The position numbers and the translations under genes are program-made. DNA of 64,000 nt from Helicobacter pylori_CU (GTDB lineage Bacteria; Campylobacterota; Campylobacteria; Campylobacterales; Helicobacteraceae): positions 496,001-560,000 of the forward strand of contig NC_017733.1 of the NCBI RefSeq assembly GCF_000259235.1, written 5' to 3'. The notes under the pieces are model-generated. The model did no database searches. It was not told the DNA's origin and was given only the letters and a program-made list of their open reading frames with translations. Positions 25,813 through 34,142 of the stretch are shown here, one piece after another (positions within the stretch are counted from its first letter, which is position 1; the number at the start of each line of letters is the position of its first letter).

Positions 25813-27597
25813 TTAGATTCGTTTTTTCAAAACGGCGTTTTTTTCCTGCTCGCTCGCTTTTTCTATCGCTTCAAAACTCCCAAAATAATCCAATAATTTT
25901 TTCACGCTGGCTTCTCCTATGCCCTTTTCTTTTAAAAGAGCGATTTGTTTCATGTTTTTAAGTTTAGTGGATCTGTGGAAGTTTATCGCATACCGGTGGC
26001 TTTCATCGCGCAATTTTTGCACCCATTGCAAGCGTTTGTCGCTAGGGAGCAATTTAAAAGTATTGCTAGGCGTATGGATAATGTCTTTAGCGCCCCCTTT
26101 AGAACGATAAGCTTTAGAATCCCTTTTTTCTTTAGAAATAGCGATCACTTCTACAAAACTCCCGCTGCTTTTTAAAATTTCTAAAGCGATGTTTAATTGC
26201 GCCCTCCCTCCATCAATCACCCACAAATTAGGCGGTGGCTCTTTAGCAAAATCTAAAGCCCTTCTGGTGAGCAATTCGCTCATTTGAGCGTATTCGTTAG
26301 AGCCTTTTAGATGGTAGCGCCGGTAAGAGTTTTTTTGGAAGGCGTTATTTTCATACACGACCATTCCCCCCACGCATTGGCTGTTTGAATGGTGGCTTGT
26401 GTCAAAAATTTCCACCCTATAAGGCACGCACTCTAAATTGAAAAGCGATCGCACTTCTTCTAAAATCCAATCTTCATTAGAGGTTTTTTCTTGGCTAAAA
26501 ATCTCTTGAGCGTTTTTCATAGCGATTTCTATTAAAGCGAGCTTATCGCCTTTTTTAGGAATGCTAAGAGCGATTTTTTTAGAGTATTGGTGAGAGATAA
26601 ACTCTTGCAATTCTTTAAGCACCTCATTAGAGCAAGCGCTCAATAAGATCTGTTCAGGCATCAAAGGCAAATGCAATTGGTAATGGTTGATAATGGCTTG
26701 TTTCATCGCTTCATCGGTGTCAAACCCATTGAGGGAGTGGATTTTTTCAAACGCTGAAGAAATGATTTTACCCCCACGCATAAACATTTTCACTAACACC
26801 GCCTTATTGTTCCTACCATAAAAAGCAAAAATATCCAAATCGTAGAGTTTGGCCAAATCCATGCAAGTGAAAGGGGCGATTTTTTGGATTTTTGCAATCC
26901 TATCCCTGTAAATTAGGGCTTCTTCAAAACGCAAATTGCTAGAAAGGCGCTCCATTTTCAATTCAAGCTCTTTGATGAGTCTGTCTTTATTTTCAATCAT
27001 TTCTAAACATTCTTTAGCGATTTTTAAATACTCTTCTTTAGTGATTTTATCCTCGCATGGGGCTTTACAACGCTCTATTTGATAAAACATGCATGCCTTT
27101 TTATCCTTGATGCAATTTTTCTTTTGAACCAACGGGAGCAACTCATACAAGCTGTCCAAAATATCCTTAGCCCCGCTCGTAAAAGGGCCAAAATATTTAA
27201 CGCCAGGCTGTTTTAAAATTTTTCGTGTGATTAAAGGGATAGGGAAATCAGTGGAAAAATCCATGTAAATATAAGGGTAAGTTTTATCGTCTCTTAAAAG
27301 AATGTTGTATTTGGGCTTGAGCTGCTTGATTAAAGAATTTTCTAAAATCAAAGCGTCTTGCTCGTTTTCCACTAAAATGGTTTCTAAAAAAGCGATTTGT
27401 TTGACCATCATTTGGATGCGTAAGCTTGCGCGATGATTGGGCGTGATTTCATTATTATGGATAGAAAAATAGCTTTTGATGCGCTTTTTTAAGTTTTTTG
27501 CTTTACCGATATAGAGTAATTGGCGGTTTTTATCAAAATATTGATACACGCCACTGCTATTAGAAAGGTTTTTCAAACTGGACAATAAATCAGCCAT
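25813..27597 (-). CDS. uvrC: Excinuclease ABC subunit C
   Basis: Makes both incisions in nucleotide excision repair. GIY-YIG domain SSGVYQYFDKNRQLLYIGKA (14-33), the Cys-rich linker CIKDKKACMFYQIERCKAPC (~155-174), UVR helix hairpin (~205-240), the RNase H-like nuclease with VGGMVVYENN and WVIDGGRAQLN, and a C-terminal helix-hairpin-helix (LLKEKGIGEASVKKLLDYFG). At 594 residues it is full length. The start follows the upstream gene's stop directly (TGAATG). Confidence 0.96.
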   Translation of the reverse strand: MADLLSSLKNLSNSSGVYQYFDKNRQLLYIGKAKNLKKRIKSYFSIHNNEITPNHRASLRIQMMVKQIAFLETILVENEQDALILENSLIKQLKPKYNILLRDDKTYPYIYMDFSTDFPIPLITRKILKQPGVKYFGPFTSGAKDILDSLYELLPLVQKKNCIKDKKACMFYQIERCKAPCEDKITKEEYLKIAKECLEMIENKDRLIKELELKMERLSSNLRFEEALIYRDRIAKIQKIAPFTCMDLAKLYDLDIFAFYGRNNKAVLVKMFMRGGKIISSAFEKIHSLNGFDTDEAMKQAIINHYQLHLPLMPEQILLSACSNEVLKELQEFISHQYSKKIALSIPKKGDKLALIEIAMKNAQEIFSQEKTSNEDWILEEVRSLFNLECVPYRVEIFDTSHHSNSQCVGGMVVYENNAFQKNSYRRYHLKGSNEYAQMSELLTRRALDFAKEPPPNLWVIDGGRAQLNIALEILKSSGSFVEVIAISKEKRDSKAYRSKGGAKDIIHTPSNTFKLLPSDKRLQWVQKLRDESHRYAINFHRSTKLKNMKQIALLKEKGIGEASVKKLLDYFGSFEAIEKASEQEKNAVLKKRI

Positions 27598-28059
27598 TCA
27601 TTCCTCAAAAAAACTGCGTTGGTAGTGGATCAAAGCGCGCGCTTTTTCAAAACATTCATGCAAACGAGCGTCTTTAATGGGGTTATGGAACAACCCTAAA
27701 GCGCTAGGGCGAAAAAAACGGGCTTGTTTTTTAATGGGGGCATAAAAATTGGCTTTTTCTAAGGAATCTTTAGGCACATAACCTAAAATTTCTAACCCAT
27801 TCAACCCGTCAAACCCATAAGCATGCCCTTGCGTGTTTAAAAAATGGCTGATTTCTTTAGCGAATCGTTGGTTAAATTCCTTAGAAGCCCAAAGATCTTT
27901 AAACGCAAAAAGCAATTTCGAGTCTTTTATGAAGATAAAAAGCAAATTTTCTTGTAAACTTAAGGGCATAAAAACCTTAAGCTTTTTGAGTTTCAAAAGA
28001 GTTTCAAGCTTTTTATAAGACTTTTTTTGAATGAGTAAGGAGAAAATATTTTGTTCCAT
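27598..28059 (-). CDS. Uncharacterised protein upstream of uvrC, possibly DciA/DUF721-like
   Basis: A 153-residue cytosolic protein that I do not firmly recognise. The segment LSLQENLLFIFIKDSKLLFAF followed by KEFNQRFAKEISHFLN (about 33-75) resembles the strand-helix core of DciA/DUF721 proteins, which act in replicative helicase loading, but this is weak. The rest contains LEILGYVPKDS and a basic KKQARFFRPS stretch. It is contiguous with uvrC. Its start codon region overlaps the TTG-started lipoprotein gene on the other strand by 9 bases. Confidence 0.8.
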   Translation of the reverse strand: MEQNIFSLLIQKKSYKKLETLLKLKKLKVFMPLSLQENLLFIFIKDSKLLFAFKDLWASKEFNQRFAKEISHFLNTQGHAYGFDGLNGLEILGYVPKDSLEKANFYAPIKKQARFFRPSALGLFHNPIKDARLHECFEKARALIHYQRSFFEE

Positions 28060-28230
28060 AAACTGATCTTAACATGCTTTTTAACGCTTGTGGCGCTAAC
28101 GATTCAAGCTTGTGGCTATAAAGCCCCCCCATTCAATGAAAAACCTGCTAAAAAAACTTCAAACAGCTCTAATTCTTCTATGCAAACGCCCACCAATAAC
28201 ACAACGCCAGAATTTTTAAACGAGCCTTAA
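28051..28230 (+). CDS. Small LptM/YifL-like lipoprotein, TTG start
   Basis: A 59-residue gene. TTG at 28051 is preceded by TAAGGAG (28036-28042) at normal spacing. The signal FHKLILTCFLTLVALTIQAC ends in a lipobox with the lipidated Cys at residue 21, followed by GYKAPP, close to the short Gly-x-Lys-x-Pro motif of LptM (YifL), which helps mature the LptD/LptE LPS translocon. The tail is Asn/Thr/Ser-rich. There is a 7-C run at 28134-28140 inside the GYKAPP codons. It is convergent with proV, ending 3 bases before it. LptM identity is inferred. Confidence 0.7.
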   Translation: MFHKLILTCFLTLVALTIQACGYKAPPFNEKPAKKTSNSSNSSMQTPTNNTTPEFLNEP

Positions 28231-28232
28231 AA

Positions 28233-28883
28233 TCATTGCTCTTGTTTAAGGGCTTTGATTTCTAGGGTTTTTGTGGCTAACTTTTGCGCCTCTTCATCAT
28301 CATGCGTTACCATAATGAAAGTAGCGCAAGAATTTTGGTGTATCTCTTTGATGAGATCCTGCAAATTCTTACGATTAAAACTATCTAAAGCGCTAAAAGG
28401 CTCATCTAATAAAATGAGTTCTGGCTTGTGGATAATCCCCCTAATAATGCCCACTCTTTGGGCTTGCCCCCCGCTCAATTCATTAGGGAATTTATCCATA
28501 AGGCTCTCATCTAACCCCATTTTTAACGCTAAGGCTTTGGCTTCTTTTTGAGCGGCTTGTTTGTTTATTCCTTGTAAATTAAGGCAAAAGGTCATGTTTT
28601 GCATGGCGTTTAAATGAGAAAATAAGGAATTGCCTTGAGCGATATAGCCTATTTTTTGGCGTAAAAAAGCGTTGTTTGAAAGGGTCTCATTAAAGATTTT
28701 AACGCTCCCAAGATTAGGTTTTAAAAGCCCTAAAATCAAGCCTAAAAGCGTGCTTTTACCGCTCCCGCTCTCCCCTAAAACGCATAAAAAATCCCCTTTT
28801 TCAATGCTTAAATTAAAATCCTTAAAAACAGCGCGATTGTGGTAGTTAAAAGACACATTCTCTATCGTAACGATTTCTTTCAT
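28233..28883 (-). CDS. proV: ABC transporter ATPase, osmoprotectant uptake
   Basis: ATP-binding subunit, 216 residues: Walker A GESGSGKST (37-45), signature LSGGQAQRV near 140, Walker B LILLDEPFSALD near 160, and H-loop MVTHDDEEA. It lacks the C-terminal CBS pair of classical ProV/OpuA, so it is a short form. It follows the fused permease/binding protein by one base; together they are the osmoprotection (glycine betaine/choline/carnitine-type) transporter annotated in H. pylori. The substrate is not evident from sequence. Confidence 0.9.
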   Translation of the reverse strand: MKEIVTIENVSFNYHNRAVFKDFNLSIEKGDFLCVLGESGSGKSTLLGLILGLLKPNLGSVKIFNETLSNNAFLRQKIGYIAQGNSLFSHLNAMQNMTFCLNLQGINKQAAQKEAKALALKMGLDESLMDKFPNELSGGQAQRVGIIRGIIHKPELILLDEPFSALDSFNRKNLQDLIKEIHQNSCATFIMVTHDDEEAQKLATKTLEIKALKQEQ

Positions 28884-28884
28884 G

Positions 28885-30546
28885 CTATAACCCTAAGCTT
28901 TCTAAAAAATCTTTAGCCACTATTTGGGGGCTTTTTTTCAACGCTTCCACCTGATAGTTTAAATCCTGCATTTTCTCATCGCTAATTTTTGCATTCAATT
29001 TTTCTAAGATTTCTAAGGCTTTAGGATACTTTTTGATAATTTCTTTTCTCATAACAATACCGGCCTGATAATTGGGGAAAAACCCTTTATCGTCCTTAAG
29101 CACCTTTAAATCCAGCTCTTTGATTTGAGCGTCTGTAGTGAAGACATCTAAAGCGTTGATCTTATGGGATTCAAAACTCTTATAACGTAAATTAATATCC
29201 ATTTCATGCAAACTTCTAAAATGAAAGCGATAAGCTTTCACTAAGCCCTTAAAAGCGTCCTCTCTTTCAAAAAAGTCAAACTCCGCTCCAAAATCAAAAT
29301 TTGGGCTATGAAGGGCTAAATCGCTGAAAGTTTCAATCGCGTATTTTTGAGCGTCTTCTTTAGAAATCGCTAAGGAATAGGTGTTGTTAAAGCCCAAAAG
29401 TCCCACCCATAAAAGATTAAATTCCTTCTCATAACGCTTTTTAATCGTTTCAAAATCCACTTTTTGCGTCAAAGGGTTTTTGAGCGTATTCACCCAAGCG
29501 GTGCCGGTATATTCCACATACAAATCAAAATCGCCCCTAATTAATGCCGGATGGATATTCATCGTCCCCCCACCAATGCCAAACGCCCGCTTGATAGGGA
29601 TATGGTGTTTTTCTAACAAAAGGCTTAAAATCTCGCCCAAAATATACTGCTCACTGCTAGGTTTTGTCGCTACGACTAAGGGTTTTTCTTCTATGGCGTT
29701 TCTAGGAATGAGCCATAAAGCGCTCGCTAGCAATAAAAAAAGAAACACCGCTAAATTAAGATAAACTCTTCTTTTTTGTTTTTGGGTGGCGTTTTGAGAA
29801 AATAGGCGTTGCAAAGCGTTTTCATGCTGAAAGACGCTCACAAATTTATCCGCTAAAACACTAAAAAGAGCTATGATCAAACTGCCAGCCACTAAAAGCG
29901 TGGTGTTTTGCGTGTTTAGCCCTCTAAAAATCGCCTGCCCTAAGCCTCCAGCCCCAATGAGCGCCCCGATCCCAGCCATCGCCACTAACATCACCACTGC
30001 AATCCTTAAGCCCACTAAAATTTGGGGGACAGCGAGCAAGAAGTACACCCTAAAAAACAACTCTTTGGGGTTACACCCTAGCCCAATAGCAGCCTTAATC
30101 ACCTCTTCTCTCACCTCTTTTAAAGCGTTATAAGTACTATGGACAATGGGTAACAAGCCGTATAAGACCAACACTAAAAGCGCGTTTTTTAACCCCACCC
30201 CAATCACAGGAATGAATAACGCGAATAACGCCAGCGATGGGATGGTGTAGAGGAAATTCACCACAGGGAGCAAAAACGCCCTGGCCTTTGAGTTATAAAA
30301 CACAAAAACCCCAATCAAAACCCCAAACACCAGAACGAGAAGACTAGAAAGCGCAACGATGATAAAATGCTGCGCGAGCAAGTCTATAAAGTAAATGAAG
30401 CGATCATGAAATTCTTTTATCAAATATTTTACCACGCTTATTTTTAATACTATGGCAACTAAATGCTGCGTAGCCACATCTACAAAATGGAGCAACCATT
30501 CATACAATTCTTTGATCAATTGTTTAAAAACGCCCATGTTTGGCAA
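28885..30546 (-). CDS. proWX: Fused permease/substrate-binding protein, osmoprotectant ABC transporter
   Basis: A 553-residue fusion. The N-terminal half (about 50-240) is a BPD-type permease with several membrane helices (IIVALSSLLVLVFGVLIGVF; GIGALIGAGGLGQAIFRGLN) and the EAA-like coupling loop KAAIGLGCNPKELFFRVYFL. After another helix near 268-285 (LNLAVFLFLLLASALWLIP) comes a periplasmic OpuAC-type binding domain (~290-553): VVATKPSSEQYILGEIL, IGGGTMNIHPALIRGDFDLY, YEYTGTAW-like VEYTGTAWVN. The fusion keeps binding protein tethered to the channel, as in OpuA of Gram-positives. A repeated motif near the N-terminus (LIKELYEWLLHFVD and LIKEFHDRFIYFID) suggests an ancient duplication. Confidence 0.92.
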   Translation of the reverse strand: MPNMGVFKQLIKELYEWLLHFVDVATQHLVAIVLKISVVKYLIKEFHDRFIYFIDLLAQHFIIVALSSLLVLVFGVLIGVFVFYNSKARAFLLPVVNFLYTIPSLALFALFIPVIGVGLKNALLVLVLYGLLPIVHSTYNALKEVREEVIKAAIGLGCNPKELFFRVYFLLAVPQILVGLRIAVVMLVAMAGIGALIGAGGLGQAIFRGLNTQNTTLLVAGSLIIALFSVLADKFVSVFQHENALQRLFSQNATQKQKRRVYLNLAVFLFLLLASALWLIPRNAIEEKPLVVATKPSSEQYILGEILSLLLEKHHIPIKRAFGIGGGTMNIHPALIRGDFDLYVEYTGTAWVNTLKNPLTQKVDFETIKKRYEKEFNLLWVGLLGFNNTYSLAISKEDAQKYAIETFSDLALHSPNFDFGAEFDFFEREDAFKGLVKAYRFHFRSLHEMDINLRYKSFESHKINALDVFTTDAQIKELDLKVLKDDKGFFPNYQAGIVMRKEIIKKYPKALEILEKLNAKISDEKMQDLNYQVEALKKSPQIVAKDFLESLGL

Positions 30547-30615
30547 TTATAACCAAACTTATTTGAATAAAGGGGTTTTAAAACGCTAAAGGCATTTTTT
30601 AATATTGGTTGTAGG

Positions 30616-31062
30616 TTAAAACTGAAAGGTGCGTTTGCCTAAATTGGTGCTCACTTCTATCCATAGGGGCTGGTTTTCGCATAAAATTTCATAGGCTACG
30701 CTTTGATTCCTCACTAAAGAAACGCTTTTAGGCGTGGGGTAGAGCGAGCAAGAACGCCCTTGATTGATGTCAATTTTTAAGATAACCACGCTCTCCACCA
30801 CAGCGCTCACCTTTAAATAATACGACTCCCTAGCCCCTTGCCATTCTAAATAGGGCGTTTCTTGGGGGACAATCTCTAACGCCACCAAAGGGCTTTGAGC
30901 CAGTTTCAAGCGCGTTTTTTGCTCCTGCTCTTTTAATTCTTGTTCTCTGTTGATCCCTTTATCAATCAAATCAAAAAGGTTTGAAGAAGCGTCCTTTTCT
31001 CTAGCAACAAGGCTCGCTAACAACAAAAAGATTGACAAAAAAATTCGTTTCATGCGATTCAT
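30616..31062 (-). CDS. Uncharacterised periplasmic protein downstream of motB
   Basis: A 148-residue protein with a cleavable signal (RIFLSIFLLLASLVARE, cut after Ala near 19-20). A helical stretch rich in Glu/Gln/Lys (REQELKEQEQKTRLKLA) precedes a beta-rich domain with two cysteines (GRSCSLYP, YEILCENQ) that could bond. It overlaps the motB stop by ATGA, so it belongs to the motAB unit; a role at the stator or flagellar periplasmic parts is possible by position only. Confidence 0.8.
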   Translation of the reverse strand: MNRMKRIFLSIFLLLASLVAREKDASSNLFDLIDKGINREQELKEQEQKTRLKLAQSPLVALEIVPQETPYLEWQGARESYYLKVSAVVESVVILKIDINQGRSCSLYPTPKSVSLVRNQSVAYEILCENQPLWIEVSTNLGKRTFQF

Positions 31063-31832
31063 TCTTGCTGTTTGTGGGGATTGAATTCTTCATCTAAAAT
31101 AGAATGGATCTTGCTCAAATCGTTCGCATCGGTTGAAAAAAAGATTTCCACGCGATTGTTTTTCATTCTGTTTTCTAGGGAATCATTAGGCGCGATAGGG
31201 TTGGTAGAGCCGTAAGAAGAAAAAGACAATTGGTTAGGATCCACGCCGTATTGCATAAGGACTTTCATCACCCTATAAGCGCGATTGGCGGCTAATTCAT
31301 AGTGGCTTTTAAAACGGGTTTTAGTTAAAGGCGTATTATCTGTAAAACCTCTCACATTAATATGCACCCTTTTAGGGAGTTTTTGAATGATTTTAGCGAT
31401 CCGTTCAAGATAAAGCATCATGTCTTGATTGATGGCGTCTGATGTGGCGTTTTCAAACAGCAAACTAGAGGGGAGCTTTAAGATAGAGCCTTGATCAATT
31501 TGCTCTAAAACACTGCCTTCGCCTTTGCGAGCGATAGTGGCTTTTGTTTCGGTATTTTGCGAAGCCGGTTTGGAGCTTTCGCTTGCCATTTGCTCTTCTT
31601 CTTTCCCTGAATCAGGGGGGATCACTACAACCGGCTGCATCGCCTCTGGCTTAGGGGCGTAATTAAAAATCTTAATAAATTCGGTTTTTAAGGCTTCCAC
31701 TTTGGATTTATTGACCGCTGAAATGGCATAAAGAGCGATAAAAAGCGCGAGCAACAACGACAAAAAGTCCGCATAAGGAACCGCCCATTTTTCGCCGGCG
31801 GGGCATTCGGTGGGTTTGTTTTTCTTAGCCAT
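31059..31832 (-). CDS. motB: Flagellar motor stator protein MotB
   Basis: Stator subunit that anchors MotA to peptidoglycan. A short cytosolic N-terminus leads to one membrane helix with the proton-binding Asp in VPYADFLSLLLALFIALYA (Asp ~22). A Gln/Glu/Ser-rich linker follows (~75-110) and then an OmpA-type peptidoglycan-binding domain (~145-250) with VRGFTDNTPL, HYELAANRAYRVMKVL and NRRVEIFF-like NNRVEIFF. Length 257. It directly follows motA (2-base gap). Confidence 0.97.
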   Translation of the reverse strand: MAKKNKPTECPAGEKWAVPYADFLSLLLALFIALYAISAVNKSKVEALKTEFIKIFNYAPKPEAMQPVVVIPPDSGKEEEQMASESSKPASQNTETKATIARKGEGSVLEQIDQGSILKLPSSLLFENATSDAINQDMMLYLERIAKIIQKLPKRVHINVRGFTDNTPLTKTRFKSHYELAANRAYRVMKVLMQYGVDPNQLSFSSYGSTNPIAPNDSLENRMKNNRVEIFFSTDANDLSKIHSILDEEFNPHKQQE

Positions 31833-31834
31833 CT

Positions 31835-32608
31835 TTAGCCCTCAAATTGAGATTTTTTAGGCTCACCGGGAGCGATGTAGTTTAAGAGTTTGTTTTCTAA
31901 ATCCCTTGGATTTTCCCCATTAGCGATGCCTAAAATCCCCTCTAAAAGAACGGTTTTTTCTTTGATAATGTCTTTAGATTTAGCTTTGAGCTTATGCCCA
32001 AAAGGGCCAAAAATCGCATAAGCACACATAATCCCTGTAACAGTAGCCGTAAAAGCCCCAGCGATCCCTGCTGCCATTTCAGCCGGGTTGTCTAGTTTTT
32101 GCAAGGCTAGCATAAGCCCCATAACCGCCCCCACTAACCCCATAGTAGGAGCGGTCTCACCGGCCGTCTCCCAATAATGAGCGGCGCCGTGGTAATACTC
32201 TTCCATTTCTTCAATGCTGATTTCTAAGCTTTCCTTAACGGATTTCAAATCCTTGCCATCTATGATCATAGACAAGCCGTTACGGGTGAAATCGTCTTCA
32301 ATTTGCGCCACTCGCCCCTCTAAACTCAACACCCCATCTTTTCTAGCCAGAGTGGCTAATTCCACTAAATTTTTAATGGTTTCGTTCAAATTGATTTTAG
32401 GGTTTAAAAAAACAATTTTTATCTCTTTGTAAGCGGCTTTCACGTAACGAGCATGCGTGCCTGTCATGGCGGCAAAAAGCGAAGTAGGCACAATGATAAT
32501 GACTGAACTCAAATGGATAATGTGTAACGGGTTGCCATCTTCTAAAATATCGCCTAACGAAATAGAAGCGACCGCCAATACCAAGCCTAGTATGGTTGAT
32601 AAATCCAA
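31835..32608 (-). CDS. motA: Flagellar motor stator protein MotA
   Basis: Four-helix stator subunit whose cytosolic loop drives the C-ring. Helices at about 2-20, 35-50, 150-175 (APTMGLVGAVMGLMLALQKL) and 185-210 (AGIAGAFTATVTGIMCAYAI), with the conserved Pro residue in TAPTMG near the ion path and charged loop residues between helices 2 and 3. Length 257. Sits 15 bases after the E1-like gene and is coupled with motB. Confidence 0.97.
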   Translation of the reverse strand: MDLSTILGLVLAVASISLGDILEDGNPLHIIHLSSVIIIVPTSLFAAMTGTHARYVKAAYKEIKIVFLNPKINLNETIKNLVELATLARKDGVLSLEGRVAQIEDDFTRNGLSMIIDGKDLKSVKESLEISIEEMEEYYHGAAHYWETAGETAPTMGLVGAVMGLMLALQKLDNPAEMAAGIAGAFTATVTGIMCAYAIFGPFGHKLKAKSKDIIKEKTVLLEGILGIANGENPRDLENKLLNYIAPGEPKKSQFEG

Positions 32609-32623
32609 AACTTACCCCTTAAT

Positions 32624-33391
32624 CTAAATTTCATAATCTTGTAAATGCGTGATTTTATGCGTGCCACAAACCCTACAATCAGGGTTTTTGGGTGCTTGAA
32701 TTTTTTTAAAATCCATCGTTTTAATATCGGCTATAAGTAAAGTATTTATAAGTAAAGTTTCAAACCCTAAAAAATATTTAAGGCATTCGCTCGCTTGGAT
32801 ACACCCTAAAACTCCAGGCAAAACCCCAAAAAGCCCTGAAGTAGGATTTAATCCCTTTTTAGGGGGCTTATCAAAAACACACGCTAAGCATGCACTATGG
32901 GGTAAAACGCTCATGCTTTGCCCCCTGTATTTTAAAACCCCGGCATGCGAATAGGGTTTTTGGGCTAACACGCAAGCGTCATTGATCAAAAATTTAGCGT
33001 TGAAATTGTCTGTAGCGTCTATGATAAAATCGTAAGGTTCTATGAGAGAAAGAGCGTTATGAGCCTTAAAGCGTTCTTCAAAAGCCTCTATTTCAATGCT
33101 AGCATTGAGTTGTTTTAAGCGCGCTTTCGCGCTAGAGGCTTTAGGTTGGTTTAAAAAATCCTGTGAATGGATGATTTGGCGTTGCAAATTACTCATATCC
33201 ACCACATCAAAATCTACAATACCTATTTTTCCTATCCCAGCAGCACACAGATACATCAAAACCGCTGATCCAAGCCCCCCAGCTCCAATGACTAAAACGC
33301 TAGATTGTAAAAGCTTCAATTGGCCTTCTTCGCCCACATCTTCTAGCATGATATGGCGCAAATAACGCTCTTTGTCTAGCCGGCTTAACAA
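32624..33391 (-). CDS. ThiF/MoeB-family E1-like adenylating enzyme
   Basis: Activates the C-terminal Gly-Gly of a ubiquitin-like sulfur carrier by adenylation. Nucleotide-binding VIGAGGLGSAVLMYLCAAG (34-52), VDFDVVDMSNLQRQI (61-75), DATDNFNAKFLINDAC, and zinc cysteines CLAC near 168 and CRVCG near 240. Length 255 suits MoeB or ThiF. The window has MoaD with a Gly-Gly tail (44466) and only thiamine salvage genes, so MoaD activation is the likelier role; ThiS activation cannot be excluded. Adjoins the metallo-hydrolase and motA. Confidence 0.9.
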   Translation of the reverse strand: MLSRLDKERYLRHIMLEDVGEEGQLKLLQSSVLVIGAGGLGSAVLMYLCAAGIGKIGIVDFDVVDMSNLQRQIIHSQDFLNQPKASSAKARLKQLNASIEIEAFEERFKAHNALSLIEPYDFIIDATDNFNAKFLINDACVLAQKPYSHAGVLKYRGQSMSVLPHSACLACVFDKPPKKGLNPTSGLFGVLPGVLGCIQASECLKYFLGFETLLINTLLIADIKTMDFKKIQAPKNPDCRVCGTHKITHLQDYEI

Positions 33392-34009
33392 TTAAGCCAT
33401 CCTTGAAACCCAAATTTTAGAATGCTCTCTTTCGGCAAAAAAACTCGTCTTATCCCCATGCCCTGGATAAATCTCTATGTCTTTAGGGAAATCTAAATTT
33501 TGAAACCTTAACAGGGACTCTTTCATGTCTTTTTCATTAGAATAAGGGAAATCATAGCGGCCAATACTGCGATAAAAAATAAAATCCCCACTAAAAATCA
33601 CCCCTTCTATTTCTATGATAGAACAACCGGGCGTGTGTCCGGGAAAATGCCAGTATTTAATGGCAGTGTTTTCTATCTCTAAAGTGGTGCAACCCTTATT
33701 GCAAGGCACGCTAAAATTGGGGCTAAAAACCGGCATGCCTAAATGGAAAATATCATTTTCTAGCATGAACACATCATCTTTGGGGGCGTAAATGGGGGTG
33801 TTTTTAAGGAGTTTTGACAATTGAGCGCTATCCCACACATGATCATAATGCCCATGCGTGATTAAAATCGCCTTAGGGTTTTTGGCGTTTTCTAACACCC
33901 ATTCGCTGCTAGAAAATCCGGGATCGATAATAAAATCTATCCCACTAGAAAGCTTCACAATATAAGCGTTTTCTTCCACCGCCCCGCATTCTCGCCTTAA
34001 AATTTCCAA
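33392..34009 (-). CDS. Metallo-beta-lactamase-fold hydrolase, glyoxalase II-like
   Basis: A 205-residue zinc hydrolase. The metal motif ITHGHYDHVWD (HxHxDH, ~50-60), further ligands WHFPGHTPGCS (~118-128) and GDFIFYRS, and a final GHGDKTSF show a complete binuclear site. Family members hydrolyse S-lactoylglutathione or related thioesters; H. pylori lacks glutathione synthesis, so the substrate may be another thioester. Starts at TTG with GGGAG upstream. One-base spacing to the E1-like gene. Confidence 0.9.
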   Translation of the reverse strand: MEILRRECGAVEENAYIVKLSSGIDFIIDPGFSSSEWVLENAKNPKAILITHGHYDHVWDSAQLSKLLKNTPIYAPKDDVFMLENDIFHLGMPVFSPNFSVPCNKGCTTLEIENTAIKYWHFPGHTPGCSIIEIEGVIFSGDFIFYRSIGRYDFPYSNEKDMKESLLRFQNLDFPKDIEIYPGHGDKTSFFAEREHSKIWVSRMA

Positions 34010-34142
34010 ACTCTAAACTCCCTTCAAACTAGTTTTAAAAAGTCATTATGATTGAATATCATAGCGCAAAAATAAGGCGATTTTGACTAGAATAGCACTC
34101 TATATATTGTTGGTTGAGATGAGTTTGAATAAAAGGAAAATC

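Noticed and set aside
28134..28140. Seven-C tract in the small lipoprotein as a certain phase-variation site
   Set aside because: Seven bases is below the size that usually varies in this species; mentioned only as a possibility.
34083..34142. Longer N-terminus for the MidA-type methyltransferase from TTG 34083
   Set aside because: The extra residues do not match the family, and GTG 34143 has the better ribosome site.
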